Shown here in pieces: positions 1 through 8,282 of a stretch of DNA of 41,265 nucleotides; the first letter of the stretch is position 1; every line of letters begins with the position of its first letter. The notes under the pieces are model-generated. The model was not told the origin of the DNA. It ran no database searches and worked only from the letters and a program-made list of their open reading frames with translations. The position numbers and the translations under genes were made by a program. The stretch covers positions 1 through 41,265 of the forward strand of contig CAZMVY010000010.1 in NCBI GenBank assembly GCA_964569765.1, read 5' to 3'. The DNA is from CAZMVY01 sp964569765 (GTDB lineage Bacteria; Planctomycetota; Phycisphaerae; UBA1845; PWPN01).

Positions 1-1844
1 GCGACAACCACTACGGCGATTTCGCCTGGCCGCCGTCCGACGGGCCGATCCCGGTCGAGGTGCGGGCGTTCAAGTACCGGGAGGAACGCGAAGGCGAAGA
101 CCCGTTGACATGGAAGACGGCGGAGTTCAACGATGAGAAGTGGGAGACGGTGTCGGCATCGTACGGCCCGCGGGCGGCGTGGGTCGGCCCGCTGAAACGG
201 GAAAAGGACCAGACATTCGAGACGATGCCGCTGCCGGCGGACGGCGGCGGCAAGGTCAACGTCGTCGAGTACTCGCTGCGGCTCGGAATCAACGAGGACC
301 CGATCTACCCGACGGCACTGGGCGGCAAGGGCCGCGTGCCGGAGGAGTTCATCGATATCGGCCCCGTCAAGGCGGGCGACGTGTATCTCGTTGGCACGCG
401 CGTGACCGTGCCCGGTCCCGCAGATGCGAAAGACGGCATCCCGGCCACGTTACGGGTCGGCGGCGAGGCGAAGAAGCGGGTGTTCCTCAACGACGAGGAG
501 GTCAAGTTTGAGGCGGACCCGGCGGCCCGCGTGCTCCGGGCGACGGTGACGCTCCGGCCGGACGGGAACGAACTCGACGTGCTGGCCGCGCGGGCGACGG
601 ACGGACGGCTGCGGCTGTTCTACCAGTTCCTGCCGGCCGAGGGCGTGCCGCCCGATGCGCAGTGGATCTGGAGCGCCAAGGCGAGCCCGACGGGGCGGAC
701 GCGGTTCGTCAAGACGATCAACGTACCCGGCGAGGTGAAGTCCGCGGCGATGGTCGTGGCCCTCGCCGACGTTCATCGCATCCGGATCAATGGGAAGCTC
801 GTGGCCGACCAGGGCAACTTCGAGCCGTATTTCATGGGGCGATCCGAGCGGTACGACATCGCGAAGTTCCTGCGGACCGGCGAGAACCGGCTGGAGATCG
901 ACGCCCGCGACACGGGCGCCCCTACCGGGCTGCTGCTGGACGGGCTGATCACGCTGAAGGACGGCGGCGAGGTCCCGTTCGCGTCGGACGCCTCGTTCAC
1001 CACGACACCCGCGGGCGACGACTCGGCACGGAGCGTACCTGCGCAGATCCTGGCCGGGCCCGCGGCGGGCTACCTCGGCGAGACGGCGACGCTGTTGCTG
1101 CGTCCGCGGCCGCACCCGCTGCCCGAGGGCGGCTGGCTGCTGAATCAACCGCCGCCGTCGGGCGTGTTCGCCAGGCTGGTCTTTGCCGCGAATGCGCTCG
1201 TGCCACCGCCTGCCTGGTATCGGTTCGTGATCCCGCCGGGGGCACGGGCAATGCACCTGCGCACGGTTGGCGACGTCGAGCTTTACGTGAATGGGATGAG
1301 CGTCGGCCTGAGCAACGACAAGACGGACGTCTACTTCGCCCCGCTGCCGGAGCCGCAGTTGCCCAGGCGCGTTGCCGCAATGCGGATCAAGTCGAAGATG
1401 GGCTTCGCGAGGGGCGCGGCGATCCTGGCGCCGATCACGTTCGAGATGGGGCCGGGCCGGATGCCACTCGGGTCGTGGGATGAGCTGGGCCTGCCGCATT
1501 ACGCCGGCGCGGTCGTGTACTCCACGCAGGTGACGCTGCCGGAGAAGGCGTCGTCACGATTCATCCTCGACCTCGGCCACGTCCGCGGGACGGCCGAGGT
1601 GATTGTGAACGGCGTCGCGTGCGGCAAGCGGCTCTGGCACCCGTACCGGTTCGACATCACCGAGGCGGCGAAGGCCGGCGAGAACGCGGTGGAGATTCGC
1701 GTCTTCAACACGCTCGGCCCGCACTTCGGCGTGGGGCATCCGAGCTGGCATGTATTCGAGGGGCAGGTGAAGTCGGGGCTGTTCGGACCGATCTCGGTGA
1801 ATGTCATCAAGCCGGTGGAGATTCGGCTGGAGAAGAAATCATGA
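1..1844 (+). CDS. C-terminal part of a rhamnosidase-like exported glycoside hydrolase (5' truncated)
   Basis: The reading frame is open from base 3 to the TGA at 1842-1844, so 613 residues are visible and the start lies outside the window. No catalytic barrel is visible; the fragment is a chain of beta-sandwich modules. Residues near 220-320 (around QWIWSAK, then RIRINGKLV) look like the jelly-roll found at the N-terminus of GH78 rhamnosidases. The last 120 residues (ILDLGHVRGTAEVIVNG, then WHPYRFDIT) look like the terminal sugar-binding domain of GH106 and GH2 enzymes. The opening DNHYGDFAWPP resembles the GDF-L/W-P segment of planctomycete GH106-like proteins. Its stop overlaps the start of the next gene in an ATGA, which implies co-expression. 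The likely role is removal of terminal rhamnose or a related deoxysugar outside the cytoplasm. Substrate and exact family cannot be fixed without the missing N-terminal part. Confidence 0.7.
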   Translation, partial: DNHYGDFAWPPSDGPIPVEVRAFKYREEREGEDPLTWKTAEFNDEKWETVSASYGPRAAWVGPLKREKDQTFETMPLPADGGGKVNVVEYSLRLGINEDPIYPTALGGKGRVPEEFIDIGPVKAGDVYLVGTRVTVPGPADAKDGIPATLRVGGEAKKRVFLNDEEVKFEADPAARVLRATVTLRPDGNELDVLAARATDGRLRLFYQFLPAEGVPPDAQWIWSAKASPTGRTRFVKTINVPGEVKSAAMVVALADVHRIRINGKLVADQGNFEPYFMGRSERYDIAKFLRTGENRLEIDARDTGAPTGLLLDGLITLKDGGEVPFASDASFTTTPAGDDSARSVPAQILAGPAAGYLGETATLLLRPRPHPLPEGGWLLNQPPPSGVFARLVFAANALVPPPAWYRFVIPPGARAMHLRTVGDVELYVNGMSVGLSNDKTDVYFAPLPEPQLPRRVAAMRIKSKMGFARGAAILAPITFEMGPGRMPLGSWDELGLPHYAGAVVYSTQVTLPEKASSRFILDLGHVRGTAEVIVNGVACGKRLWHPYRFDITEAAKAGENAVEIRVFNTLGPHFGVGHPSWHVFEGQVKSGLFGPISVNVIKPVEIRLEKKS

Positions 1845-2992
1845 TATCGCGTGAGCGCGTGTTAAAGGCCATCAACCACGAGATCCCGGATCGCGTGCCG
1901 ATCGACCTCGGCGGATTCCAGACCGGGATCCACAAGGCCGCCTATGTGGAGCTGCTCAAGCACCTCGGCATCACGGACACGATTACGATCATGGACCCCG
2001 TGCAGGGACTCGCGAAGCCGTGCGAGGCCGTGCTGCAGCGGCTCCGCGTGGACACGCGCTACGTCTGCGCCCACGGGCCGGAGGGCTTCAAGGGCGGAAT
2101 CGAACGAAATGTGCGTAACGGCCGGGCGTGGCTCGACCTGAAGGACGAGTTCGGCGTCGTCTGGTCCACGCCGGAGGACCAGCAGGTCTACATGGACATC
2201 TCACACCACCCGCTCGCCAACGCGACGATCCAGGACATCGCCGCATACCCGTTCCCGAACGGCGGCGACCCGACGCGCTTCACCGGCGTCCGCGAGGAAG
2301 CGATACGGATGCGCAAAGAGACCCCGTACGCGCTGTGCACGGGCATCGGCGGCGTCGTCTACGAGATCTGCTGGTACATGCGGGGGCTCGAACAGTGGTT
2401 CATCGACATGATCGAGAACCCGGCGTTCTGTGAGGCACTCCTCGATCAGACGCTGAAGTACTGGATGGCGTTCTACACGGGCTTTCTGAAGGAGGTCGGC
2501 GACCTCGTCGACGTCGTCATGATCGGCGACGACCTGACCGGCCAGTCCGGCCCGCTGTTCTCGCCCGAGTTCTACCGGGCGATTGTCAAGCCGCGGCAGA
2601 AGCGGCTCGTGCAGCACATCAAGTCGCTGACGAAGGCAAAGATCTGGTACCACACGTGCGGCGATTGCTCCGCCTACATCCCCGACCTGATCGACAACGG
2701 CGTGGACATCCTCAACCCGGTCCAGATCGGCCTGGCGGGCATGGATCCGGCCGAGTTGAAACGCCGCTTTGGCGGGCAGATCGTCTTCTGGGGCGGCGGC
2801 TGCGACGCGCAGCACGTCCTGCCGACGGCCACGCCCGCCGAGGTCCGCGAGCACGTGCGAAAGAACCTGGAGGCCTTCAAGCCCGGCGGCGGTTACGTCT
2901 TCAACAACGTCCACAACATCCAGGTCGGCGTTCCGCCGCAGAACGTCGTCGCCCTGTTCGACGCCGCGTATGAGTTCGGGGCGTACGTGTGA
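1841..2992 (+). CDS. URO-D/MtaA-superfamily protein, zinc methyltransferase type
   Basis: This is a 383-residue protein of the uroporphyrinogen decarboxylase superfamily, starting at the ATG inside an ATGA overlap with the preceding gene. It is probably not HemE. It carries H271-T-C273 followed by C321 in GGGCDAQ, matching the H-x-C...C zinc site of methylcobalamin:thiol methyltransferases (MtaA/CmuA group). In that family zinc activates a thiol that accepts a methyl group from a corrinoid. Members without known function are abundant in planctomycetes and often sit beside sugar-degradation genes. Here it is coupled to a rhamnosidase-like gene and faces rhaA/rhaT. A role in handling O-methylated sugars is possible but is only inference. 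A corrinoid protein exists at 30336-30977 but is not linked to it. Alternative: a decarboxylase-like enzyme of unknown substrate. Confidence 0.8.
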   Translation: MISRERVLKAINHEIPDRVPIDLGGFQTGIHKAAYVELLKHLGITDTITIMDPVQGLAKPCEAVLQRLRVDTRYVCAHGPEGFKGGIERNVRNGRAWLDLKDEFGVVWSTPEDQQVYMDISHHPLANATIQDIAAYPFPNGGDPTRFTGVREEAIRMRKETPYALCTGIGGVVYEICWYMRGLEQWFIDMIENPAFCEALLDQTLKYWMAFYTGFLKEVGDLVDVVMIGDDLTGQSGPLFSPEFYRAIVKPRQKRLVQHIKSLTKAKIWYHTCGDCSAYIPDLIDNGVDILNPVQIGLAGMDPAELKRRFGGQIVFWGGGCDAQHVLPTATPAEVREHVRKNLEAFKPGGGYVFNNVHNIQVGVPPQNVVALFDAAYEFGAYV

Positions 2993-3011
2993 CGGCGGCG
3001 TGGGGCGCCAT

Positions 3012-3208
3012 GTGGAGTGCGGCGGCCCTGACGCCGCTTTGGCTCCGGGCGAAGCCCGTTCGCAGTGCGTCCGCCATCGGCGGCGCTTTGGTTTGCGGCG
3101 AAGCCGCGTCAGTCGCCGCGATGCCGCCTCGCCGACGACGTTTGGTCCGTAGAAAGCCCGGACGCTTCGCGTGCAGCCAAAGCGATGTCGCTGCCACCGC
3201 ACTCCAAA
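3012..3208. repeat. Imperfect palindromic intergenic repeat, copy A
   Basis: Outer arms at 3012-3043 (starting GTGGAGTGCGGCGGC) and 3176-3208 (ending CCGCACTCCA) are imperfect reverse complements over about 32 bases. Between them are small hairpins with GAAG or CTTC loops, for example around CGGGCGAAGCCCG at 3046-3058. The element fills most of the 416-base space between the convergent ends of the URO-D gene and rhaT, which otherwise shows no gene. A 6-base-arm perfect palindrome, TTGCGGACCGCAA, lies at 3332-3344. Copy B lies at 4481-4582. The element looks like a non-autonomous dispersed repeat or a transcript-end structure. Confidence 0.65.
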
Positions 3209-3408
3209 AGGCTCCGGCCTCCGCCCGAATCGCGCAGCGCGCTCCCCCCTCAGCTCGCGCCGGTATGACGCGTCTCACATGCGACTCAGCGTCTCGACCA
3301 GCTCTTGTTCTGCACGAACGATGACTCGCCTTGCGGACCGCAACGGGTCGCTTTGCGCTGACGTGTACACCCCACTGCGGCCTCGGGAGAGGCTGCACTC
3401 CCTATCTC

Positions 3409-4461
3409 TCACGCCGCCTTCAGGTACCCGCTGTAGCCCGCAACGACGGACGACAGGATCAGCAGCACCAGCCCCGCGGCCAGGCGCGTGCGGGTGCGGG
3501 CGCTCGTGCCCTTCCACTCGCCGAGGAGGATCCCCAGCAGCGTGCTGAACAGGATCATGCTGGCCATCAGCACCGCCCAGCCGATGTACGACCTGTCACC
3601 CATCCGCGGTTCGCCGGTCTTGAAGCAGATAAACTGCGAGCACCAGATCGCACCGGCCAGAGCGGCGAAAACCAGGTTGCCCAGGAGCGGCGCATCCTTC
3701 CTGCCGTAATCGCCCAGCGTCCTGTTCATGACGTTCAGATACAGGCAGTACAGGAAGTTCACCGCGAAGCCGCCGGCCAGGACCACCACCAGAACGGGCA
3801 TCCCCTTCCACGTGGTCGCCGTAACGGGCGCTGTGGCGAGGGCAAGCTCCTCGATCCTCGCGCCGCCCTGAAGGCCGAAGCTCATCCCTGAACTCATCAC
3901 ACCGGAAAAGATGGCGATCAGGAGCCCCTTCCGGAAGTTGTACTCGGCGACCGCCTTCTTCTTCTCCTCTTCCGGCAACTCATGCTCCTTGGACATTCCG
4001 GCCATGCCCACCAGGACGATCCCAACCAGCGACACCGCCACGCCCACGAGAGAGACCAGGGCCGACGTGGAGTGGTAGAGCTTCTGCGGATCGCCCTGGA
4101 GGATCGGCGGAATCAGTGTACCGGAGGCGGAGCACAGGCCCGCGCCGATGGCCAGCCCGAGACCCACGCCGAGATAGCGGATCATCAGCCCCCACGTGAA
4201 CCCGCCGACGCCCCACATCGCCCCGCAGGCAAAGCAGTAGGCGAGTGTCCGCGGCGGCGACTGGCGCAACACCGCCAGCACGTTGGGCGAAGTGGAAAAC
4301 GCCAGTACCCACGGCACCACGACCAGGCCGGCGATCGCGTAGATCATCCAGTAACTTTCCCAGGCCCAGTTCTTCACCTTCTTGAACGGCAGATAGAAAA
4401 CGGCCCCGGCGAGTCCGCCGAGGGCGAAGATCATCACGCCTAACGCGGGGTTGGGTTCCAT
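3409..4461 (-). CDS. rhaT: L-rhamnose:proton symporter, RhaT family
   Basis: This is a 350-residue inner-membrane protein with about ten hydrophobic segments, close to the usual RhaT length of about 344. It aligns in pattern with Escherichia coli RhaT throughout: FYLPFKKVKNWAWES near residue 20, then GAMWGVGG and MIRYLGVGLGLAIG near 85-110. A central EYNFRKGL segment precedes GVMSSGMSFG. The start at 4461 (MEPNPALG) is chosen because GGAG precedes it by a good distance; an upstream ATG at 4566 would add 35 unlike, repeat-derived residues. It lies 136 bases downstream of rhaA on the same strand, with repeat copy B between them. It should import L-rhamnose for RhaA. No rhaB or rhaD homologue is in the window. 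Confidence 0.88.
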   Translation of the reverse strand: MEPNPALGVMIFALGGLAGAVFYLPFKKVKNWAWESYWMIYAIAGLVVVPWVLAFSTSPNVLAVLRQSPPRTLAYCFACGAMWGVGGFTWGLMIRYLGVGLGLAIGAGLCSASGTLIPPILQGDPQKLYHSTSALVSLVGVAVSLVGIVLVGMAGMSKEHELPEEEKKKAVAEYNFRKGLLIAIFSGVMSSGMSFGLQGGARIEELALATAPVTATTWKGMPVLVVVLAGGFAVNFLYCLYLNVMNRTLGDYGRKDAPLLGNLVFAALAGAIWCSQFICFKTGEPRMGDRSYIGWAVLMASMILFSTLLGILLGEWKGTSARTRTRLAAGLVLLILSSVVAGYSGYLKAA

Positions 4462-4480
4462 GTGATTCTCCTTGAGCCCT

Positions 4481-4582
4481 TTGGAATGCGGCGGCCAGGG
4501 CGCTTGGGTCTGACGCGGAGCGTCTTTGCCTTGAGGCGGCTTCGCCGCGAGTGAAAGCGGCGTCACCGCCGCCGCACTCCAG
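4481..4582. repeat. Imperfect palindromic intergenic repeat, copy B
   Basis: Arms at 4481-4502 (TTGGAATGCGGCGGC...) and 4555-4582 (AAAGCGGCG...GCCGCCGCACTCCA) are imperfect reverse complements. Their ends match those of copy A at 3012-3208. The centre holds the hairpin GCGGCTTCGCCGC. The element sits inside the rhaA-rhaT intergenic space, so it would be transcribed within the operon and could form a large hairpin that tunes rhaT expression. Copy A is about twice as long because it has more inner hairpins. Confidence 0.6.
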
Positions 4583-4597
4583 GACCGGCGAGGCTCG

Positions 4598-5860
4598 TCA
4601 TCGCTTGCTCAGCACCCTGGCCTCGTAGTCCTTGACCTTCGCCAGCCACTCTGCCCCGACCGGCACGCCCGCCTGCTGGCAGTAATAGTCCCAGACCGCC
4701 GCGAACGGCATGGTCTTGAGTTCCTCCATCATGGCCAGGCGCGAGGTGAAATCCCCGCTGCGCTCGTACTTGCGCAACCGGTCCGTCGGCTCCAGCAGCG
4801 CCGCCAGCAGGGCCTTGAGCATGTTTCGCGCGCCGATCACCCAGGCCGCCACGCGGTTGATGCTCGCGTCGAAATAGTCCAGACCGATGTGAATCCGCTC
4901 CGTGTATCCGTTCCGGACAATCTCCTGCGCGATGGCGTACAGCTCGTCGTCCAGAATGACCACATGGTCGCTGTCCCACCGCACCGGCCGGCTCACGTGC
5001 AAGAGCATCTCCTTCGCGAAGCACAGTACGGCCGAAAGCTTGGCCGAGATCACTTCCGTCGGATGGAAGTGCCCGGCATCCAGCGTAAGGAGCACGCCCC
5101 GGGAGACGGCGTAGCCCAGATAGAACTCGTGCGAACCGACGACATAACTCTCCGAGCCGATCCCGAAAAGCTTGCCCTCGACCGCGTCAAGGTGGTACTT
5201 CGGGTCGATCTTCTCGGCAAAGATTTCATCGAGCGACCGGCACAGCCGCTCCCGCGGGGCCTTGCGGTCCACGGGGATGTCCTTGTAGCCGTCGGGGATC
5301 CACACGTTGGTGACGCACGGCGTGCCGAGCTGTCGGCCGAACGATTCGCCGATCTTGCGGCACGCGATGCCGTGCTCGACCCAGAACTTGCGGATGCCCT
5401 CATCCGGGTGAGAGAGCGTGAACCCGTCGGCCGCCTTCGGGTGGGAGAAGTATGTCGGGTTGAAGTCGATCCCGTGCAGCCGACCCTTCGCCCAGCCCAC
5501 CCAGTTGGCGAAATGCTCCGGCCCGATCGCGTTACGCTCGATCCGCCCGGGCGCCTCAAGGTAGATCGCGTGCAGGTTCAGACGGTGTTTGCCCGGGATC
5601 ATGCCGTAGGCGACCTCGAGGTCCGCGCGGAGCTCGTCCGCCGTGCGCGCGCGGCCCGGGTAGTTGCCGGTAGCCTGGATGCCGCCGCCGGTAAGCCCGG
5701 CCGTGGACTCGAAGCCGCCGACGTCGTCGCCCTGCCAGCAGTGCAGCGAGATCGGGATCTTCTTGAGCGCGGCCATCGCCTGATCGGTGTTCACGCCGAT
5801 CTCGGCGTAGCGATCCCGGGCAAGCTCGTAGGCTTTTTCGACGGATGATGCGTTGCTCAT
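4598..5860 (-). CDS. rhaA: L-rhamnose isomerase
   Basis: This 420-residue cytoplasmic enzyme converts L-rhamnose to L-rhamnulose, the first catabolic step. The length matches E. coli RhaA (419). HCWQGDDV is at 40-47, and LTLDAGHFHPTE at 259-269 provides D261, H264 and H266. RWDSDHV at 294-300 provides D296 and D298. H264, D296 and D298 sit exactly two residues after the known E. coli manganese ligands H262, D294 and D296. The ATG at 5860 is chosen because AAGGAGAAGG precedes it; the frame stays open far upstream, but without family resemblance. The gene leads the rhaA-rhaT operon. A candidate promoter lies about 170 bases upstream (6023-6051). No rhamnulokinase, aldolase or dedicated regulator is visible, so the pathway must be completed elsewhere. 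Confidence 0.95.
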   Translation of the reverse strand: MSNASSVEKAYELARDRYAEIGVNTDQAMAALKKIPISLHCWQGDDVGGFESTAGLTGGGIQATGNYPGRARTADELRADLEVAYGMIPGKHRLNLHAIYLEAPGRIERNAIGPEHFANWVGWAKGRLHGIDFNPTYFSHPKAADGFTLSHPDEGIRKFWVEHGIACRKIGESFGRQLGTPCVTNVWIPDGYKDIPVDRKAPRERLCRSLDEIFAEKIDPKYHLDAVEGKLFGIGSESYVVGSHEFYLGYAVSRGVLLTLDAGHFHPTEVISAKLSAVLCFAKEMLLHVSRPVRWDSDHVVILDDELYAIAQEIVRNGYTERIHIGLDYFDASINRVAAWVIGARNMLKALLAALLEPTDRLRKYERSGDFTSRLAMMEELKTMPFAAVWDYYCQQAGVPVGAEWLAKVKDYEARVLSKR

Positions 5861-6022
5861 GACGTGGCCTTCTCCTTGGCGATGGGTGTCCGCAAACCAG
5901 GCAACTCGTCTGCCGCGAATCTCCCGCCGGCAGGGTTCTGCCCCGGTCGTCAGCCGTCGCGCGACCGCACCGCACAGGCACAACGACGGACAGCGGCAGC
6001 ACCAGACCGCACCTTGGCGTGG

Positions 6023-6051
6023 AGAATAACGTCGGCGGAAACGCCGGTCAA
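6023..6051 (-). promoter_or_regulatory. Candidate sigma-70 promoter of rhaA-rhaT
   Basis: Read on the minus strand: TTGACC (6051-6046), a 17-base spacer, TATTCT (6028-6023). The spacer itself contains the small palindrome GGCGTTTCCGCC, a possible operator. The predicted transcript start near 6016 leaves a leader of about 155 bases before rhaA. Confidence 0.45.
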
Positions 6052-6370
6052 TTCGGACACACGGCCTTCCGCTCATCCGGCACCGGCCTGTGCAAAAGGA
6101 CACCCACCAGGAGCCCCGCCGCGAGCGAAACGAGGCGGAGCAACCACGGCGGTGGTGCAGCCCTGCCCCCGCCAGGAGCGTCGGGGCAAAGCCTTGGCGG
6201 GATCCGCGGAAACCCGTGACGTAAAGCCGCAAGAGAGGCGTGCCGACCGCGGCATCGGCCTCAGCGAATGCCACAAGGCGCTTTCTGCTCCGAGCCGGTG
6301 CTTCGTGAGCCCGGCATGGGCCCGCAGCATAACTGCACGGGGCGCGGATGTCGCCATCGCGGGGGCGCCC

Positions 6371-6376
6371 TATAAT
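6371..6376 (+). promoter_or_regulatory. TATAAT -10 box upstream of the AhbD-type gene
   Basis: A perfect TATAAT lies 38 bases before the ATG at 6415. No good -35 box is visible at 16-18 bases upstream, so activity may need an activator. The predicted start near 6383 gives a short leader. Confidence 0.35.
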
Positions 6377-6414
6377 CGCAGCGGCGTGACAGTCCCTTGC
6401 GCGGATGGCCGGGC

Positions 6415-7533
6415 ATGATGAGTTCGTTATCACCCGATGGCACGAACGCACCATCGCATGTGTTGCGTCTGGTGTTCTGGGAAACCACCGTCGCCTGCAA
6501 CCTGGAGTGCGTCCACTGCCGGCGTCTGGAGGTGGCCAAGGAACTCGCCAAGAGCGACCTGACGCACGAAGAGGGGCGGCGGCTCATTGAACAGATCGCC
6601 GAGGCGGGCTCGCCCATTCTCGTGTTCTCGGGCGGCGAACCCCTGATGCGGCCGGACCTCTTCGATCTGGCCGCTCACGCCCGCAACAAGGGCCTGCGGA
6701 TCGCGCTCGCAAGCAACGGCACGATGGTCAACCCCGCGCTGGCCGCGAGGGTCGCCTCCGCCGGTTTCGAGCGGGTGAGCGTCTCGCTGGACGGGGCCTG
6801 CGCGCAGACACATGACGAATTCCGCAGGCAGATCGGATCGTTCGACCTGGCCAATAACGCCCTGCGGATGCTCAAGGCCGCGGGCGTCTCCACGCAGCTC
6901 AACTGCACAATCGCCCGACACAATCAGCACGAGCTGACGGCCGTGCTTCGTCTCGGCGAGGCACTGGGGGCCGATGCCGTTCATTACTTCCTGCTCGTGC
7001 CGGTCGGCTGCGGTGAGCAGATCGCCGACGACCAGATGCTCTCCGCCCGCGAGATCGAGGCCCGGCTGGACGAGCTTCACGAGCTGGCACAGCGGACGTC
7101 GCTGGAGATCAAGGCGACGTGTGCCCCTCATTACTACCGGATCGTGCGGCAGAAGGCGGCACAGGCTCGCCGCGAAGGCGGCCCGCCCCCGCCCGTCCGG
7201 CACGGCCGCCACCCCATGACGAAGGGCTGCCTGGCCGGCACCGCCGTCTGTTTCGTCTCGCACCAGGGCAACGTTTTTCCCTGCGGCTATCTGCCGGTCT
7301 CCGCGGGAAACGTCCGGACGGAGTCGTTCGCCGACATCTGGAACAACAGCGATGTCTTTCGAAAGCTTCGGGATGTATCGCTGCTGACCGGCAAGTGTGG
7401 TGCGTGCGAGTACCGGAATGTCTGCGGCGGTTGCCGTGCGAGGGCCTTCTATCAGTACGGCGACTTCCTCGACGAAGAACCTTTCTGCGCCTACGAGCCG
7501 GCACGCAACCGGGCCTCCCGACCCGCGCCATAG
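6415..7533 (+). CDS. ahbD: AhbD-type radical SAM/SPASM protein (haem b synthase family)
   Basis: This 372-residue cytoplasmic iron-sulfur enzyme has the radical SAM motif C28-x3-C32-x2-C35 in ACNLECVHC and GGEP at 73-76. The auxiliary-cluster region carries KATCAPHYYRI (233-243), GCLAGTAVC (271-279), C290, C328, C331, C337 and C340 in CGGCRARA, and C358. KATCAPHYYRI, MTKGCL and CGGCRARA followed by GD-x-x-x-EEP-x-C match AhbD, which decarboxylates the propionates of Fe-coproporphyrin III in the sirohaem-dependent haem route. NirJ is the close alternative. Other ahb genes are absent from the window. A TTG at 6397 would add six residues; the ATG pair at 6415/6418 is preferred, although no Shine-Dalgarno sequence is obvious. 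The gene stands alone, with a TATAAT just upstream. Confidence 0.8.
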   Translation: MMSSLSPDGTNAPSHVLRLVFWETTVACNLECVHCRRLEVAKELAKSDLTHEEGRRLIEQIAEAGSPILVFSGGEPLMRPDLFDLAAHARNKGLRIALASNGTMVNPALAARVASAGFERVSVSLDGACAQTHDEFRRQIGSFDLANNALRMLKAAGVSTQLNCTIARHNQHELTAVLRLGEALGADAVHYFLLVPVGCGEQIADDQMLSAREIEARLDELHELAQRTSLEIKATCAPHYYRIVRQKAAQARREGGPPPPVRHGRHPMTKGCLAGTAVCFVSHQGNVFPCGYLPVSAGNVRTESFADIWNNSDVFRKLRDVSLLTGKCGACEYRNVCGGCRARAFYQYGDFLDEEPFCAYEPARNRASRPAP

Positions 7534-7873
7534 TGCCGTTTCCGGTGAAACCCTCTTTGTGTGCGACGCCACGCGGCCTGCGTTGGCGGCTGTCGGAGAC
7601 GCTTTCGCCGCCGCCCGCCGACGACGAAGCGCCCCCGCGCGGAACAGCACCATGCCTCGGGCCGCGCGAGGGTTCCCGGCCGCGTTTATCGGGCGAAGCT
7701 CGAATGTCGTGAGCGGAGACCGCAGGGACGGAACCCGCCGACCGGAGCAGATCGGCCCGGTCTGCCGGCACGGCCGCGCGGGCCGGCGGCCGGCCGAATA
7801 CGTCAAGCGCAGGCGACTTGGAGCCGATTAGAAAGAACGTGCCGGTCGTACGCGCGACCGAGGCGGGAGCCGC
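7534..7873. other. Intergenic region after ahbD, no gene seen
   Basis: This 340-base GC-rich stretch begins with a weak hairpin (GTTTC-CGGT-GAAAC, 7537-7550) directly after the ahbD stop, which may help end transcription. No other gene, repeat or convincing promoter is seen. Several frames are open through it, but that is expected at this GC content. Confidence 0.4.
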
Positions 7874-8053
7874 ATGGCGCGATTCGTTATCATCATCTGC
7901 CCCAACCTGAGGTGTCGGTCGGTACTACAGGTTCCCGAGGCCGTGCGCGGTAAGAAGGTCCGCTGCGGCCACTGCGGAACGCCGTTCGTCGTCCCGGCAC
8001 GGCAGGCCGTGACGGCTGCTTCACCGCAAGAACCCGAAGAGGCCGAAGACTGA
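7874..8053 (+). CDS. Small zinc-ribbon protein (59 aa)
   Basis: A short ATG-initiated frame encodes MARFVIIICPNLRC and, 19 residues later, CGHCGTPFVVP. The two pairs of cysteines (CPNLRC and CGHC) form a minimal zinc ribbon resembling the MJ0042-type finger common at the start of planctomycete proteins. The C-terminal third is an acidic tail rich in Glu, Ala and Pro. GGCGGGAG lies just before the ATG. No catalytic domain follows, so the protein is probably a regulatory or binding factor, or a free-standing version of a finger normally fused to larger proteins. It precedes the helical-repeat operon by 229 bases on the same strand. Coding is supported by the conserved finger spacing; function is unknown. 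Confidence 0.65.
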   Translation: MARFVIIICPNLRCRSVLQVPEAVRGKKVRCGHCGTPFVVPARQAVTAASPQEPEEAED

Positions 8054-8282
8054 CCCCGCCATCCGCCGATGGCCCCAGGCCGACTCCCGCCGTCGCTTCG
8101 CGAGCAACCCGCCGGACTCGTCTCATCGAAAAATCGCCACCGCGTCCGCGCGGCGCCGCTCGCACTACCCAGATCTTCTTGCCGTGCGGCTCGCGATACG
8201 CCGCGCCCCTGCCGCGGCGGTTCACCAAGCGAAACGGCGAACGAAACTTGCGAAGTCAGTGGGATTCATGTAAGAGACGAGT

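Larger units (their letters stand above)
5861..6414. other. Divergent intergenic region between rhaA and the AhbD-type gene
   Basis: This 554-base stretch has no credible gene. Its rhaA side contains a candidate promoter at 6023-6051 (minus strand). Its right end contains a TATAAT at 6371-6376 for the plus-strand gene. Open frames that cross it have no recognisable domains. No classical AraC-type operator could be recognised. Confidence 0.5.

Noticed and set aside
450..1499. 349-codon minus-strand frame in the rhamnosidase-like gene
   Set aside because: Arg/Pro/His-rich shadow of a well-conserved plus-strand protein.
1841..2992. HemE (uroporphyrinogen decarboxylase) for the URO-D-type gene
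   Set aside because: The H-x-C...C zinc site and the lack of typical HemE N-terminal arginine motif point to the methyltransferase-like branch.
4889..5848. 319-codon plus-strand frame antisense to rhaA
   Set aside because: It is an exact shadow of a fully conserved rhaA and its composition is what reverse-complement GC-rich coding DNA gives.
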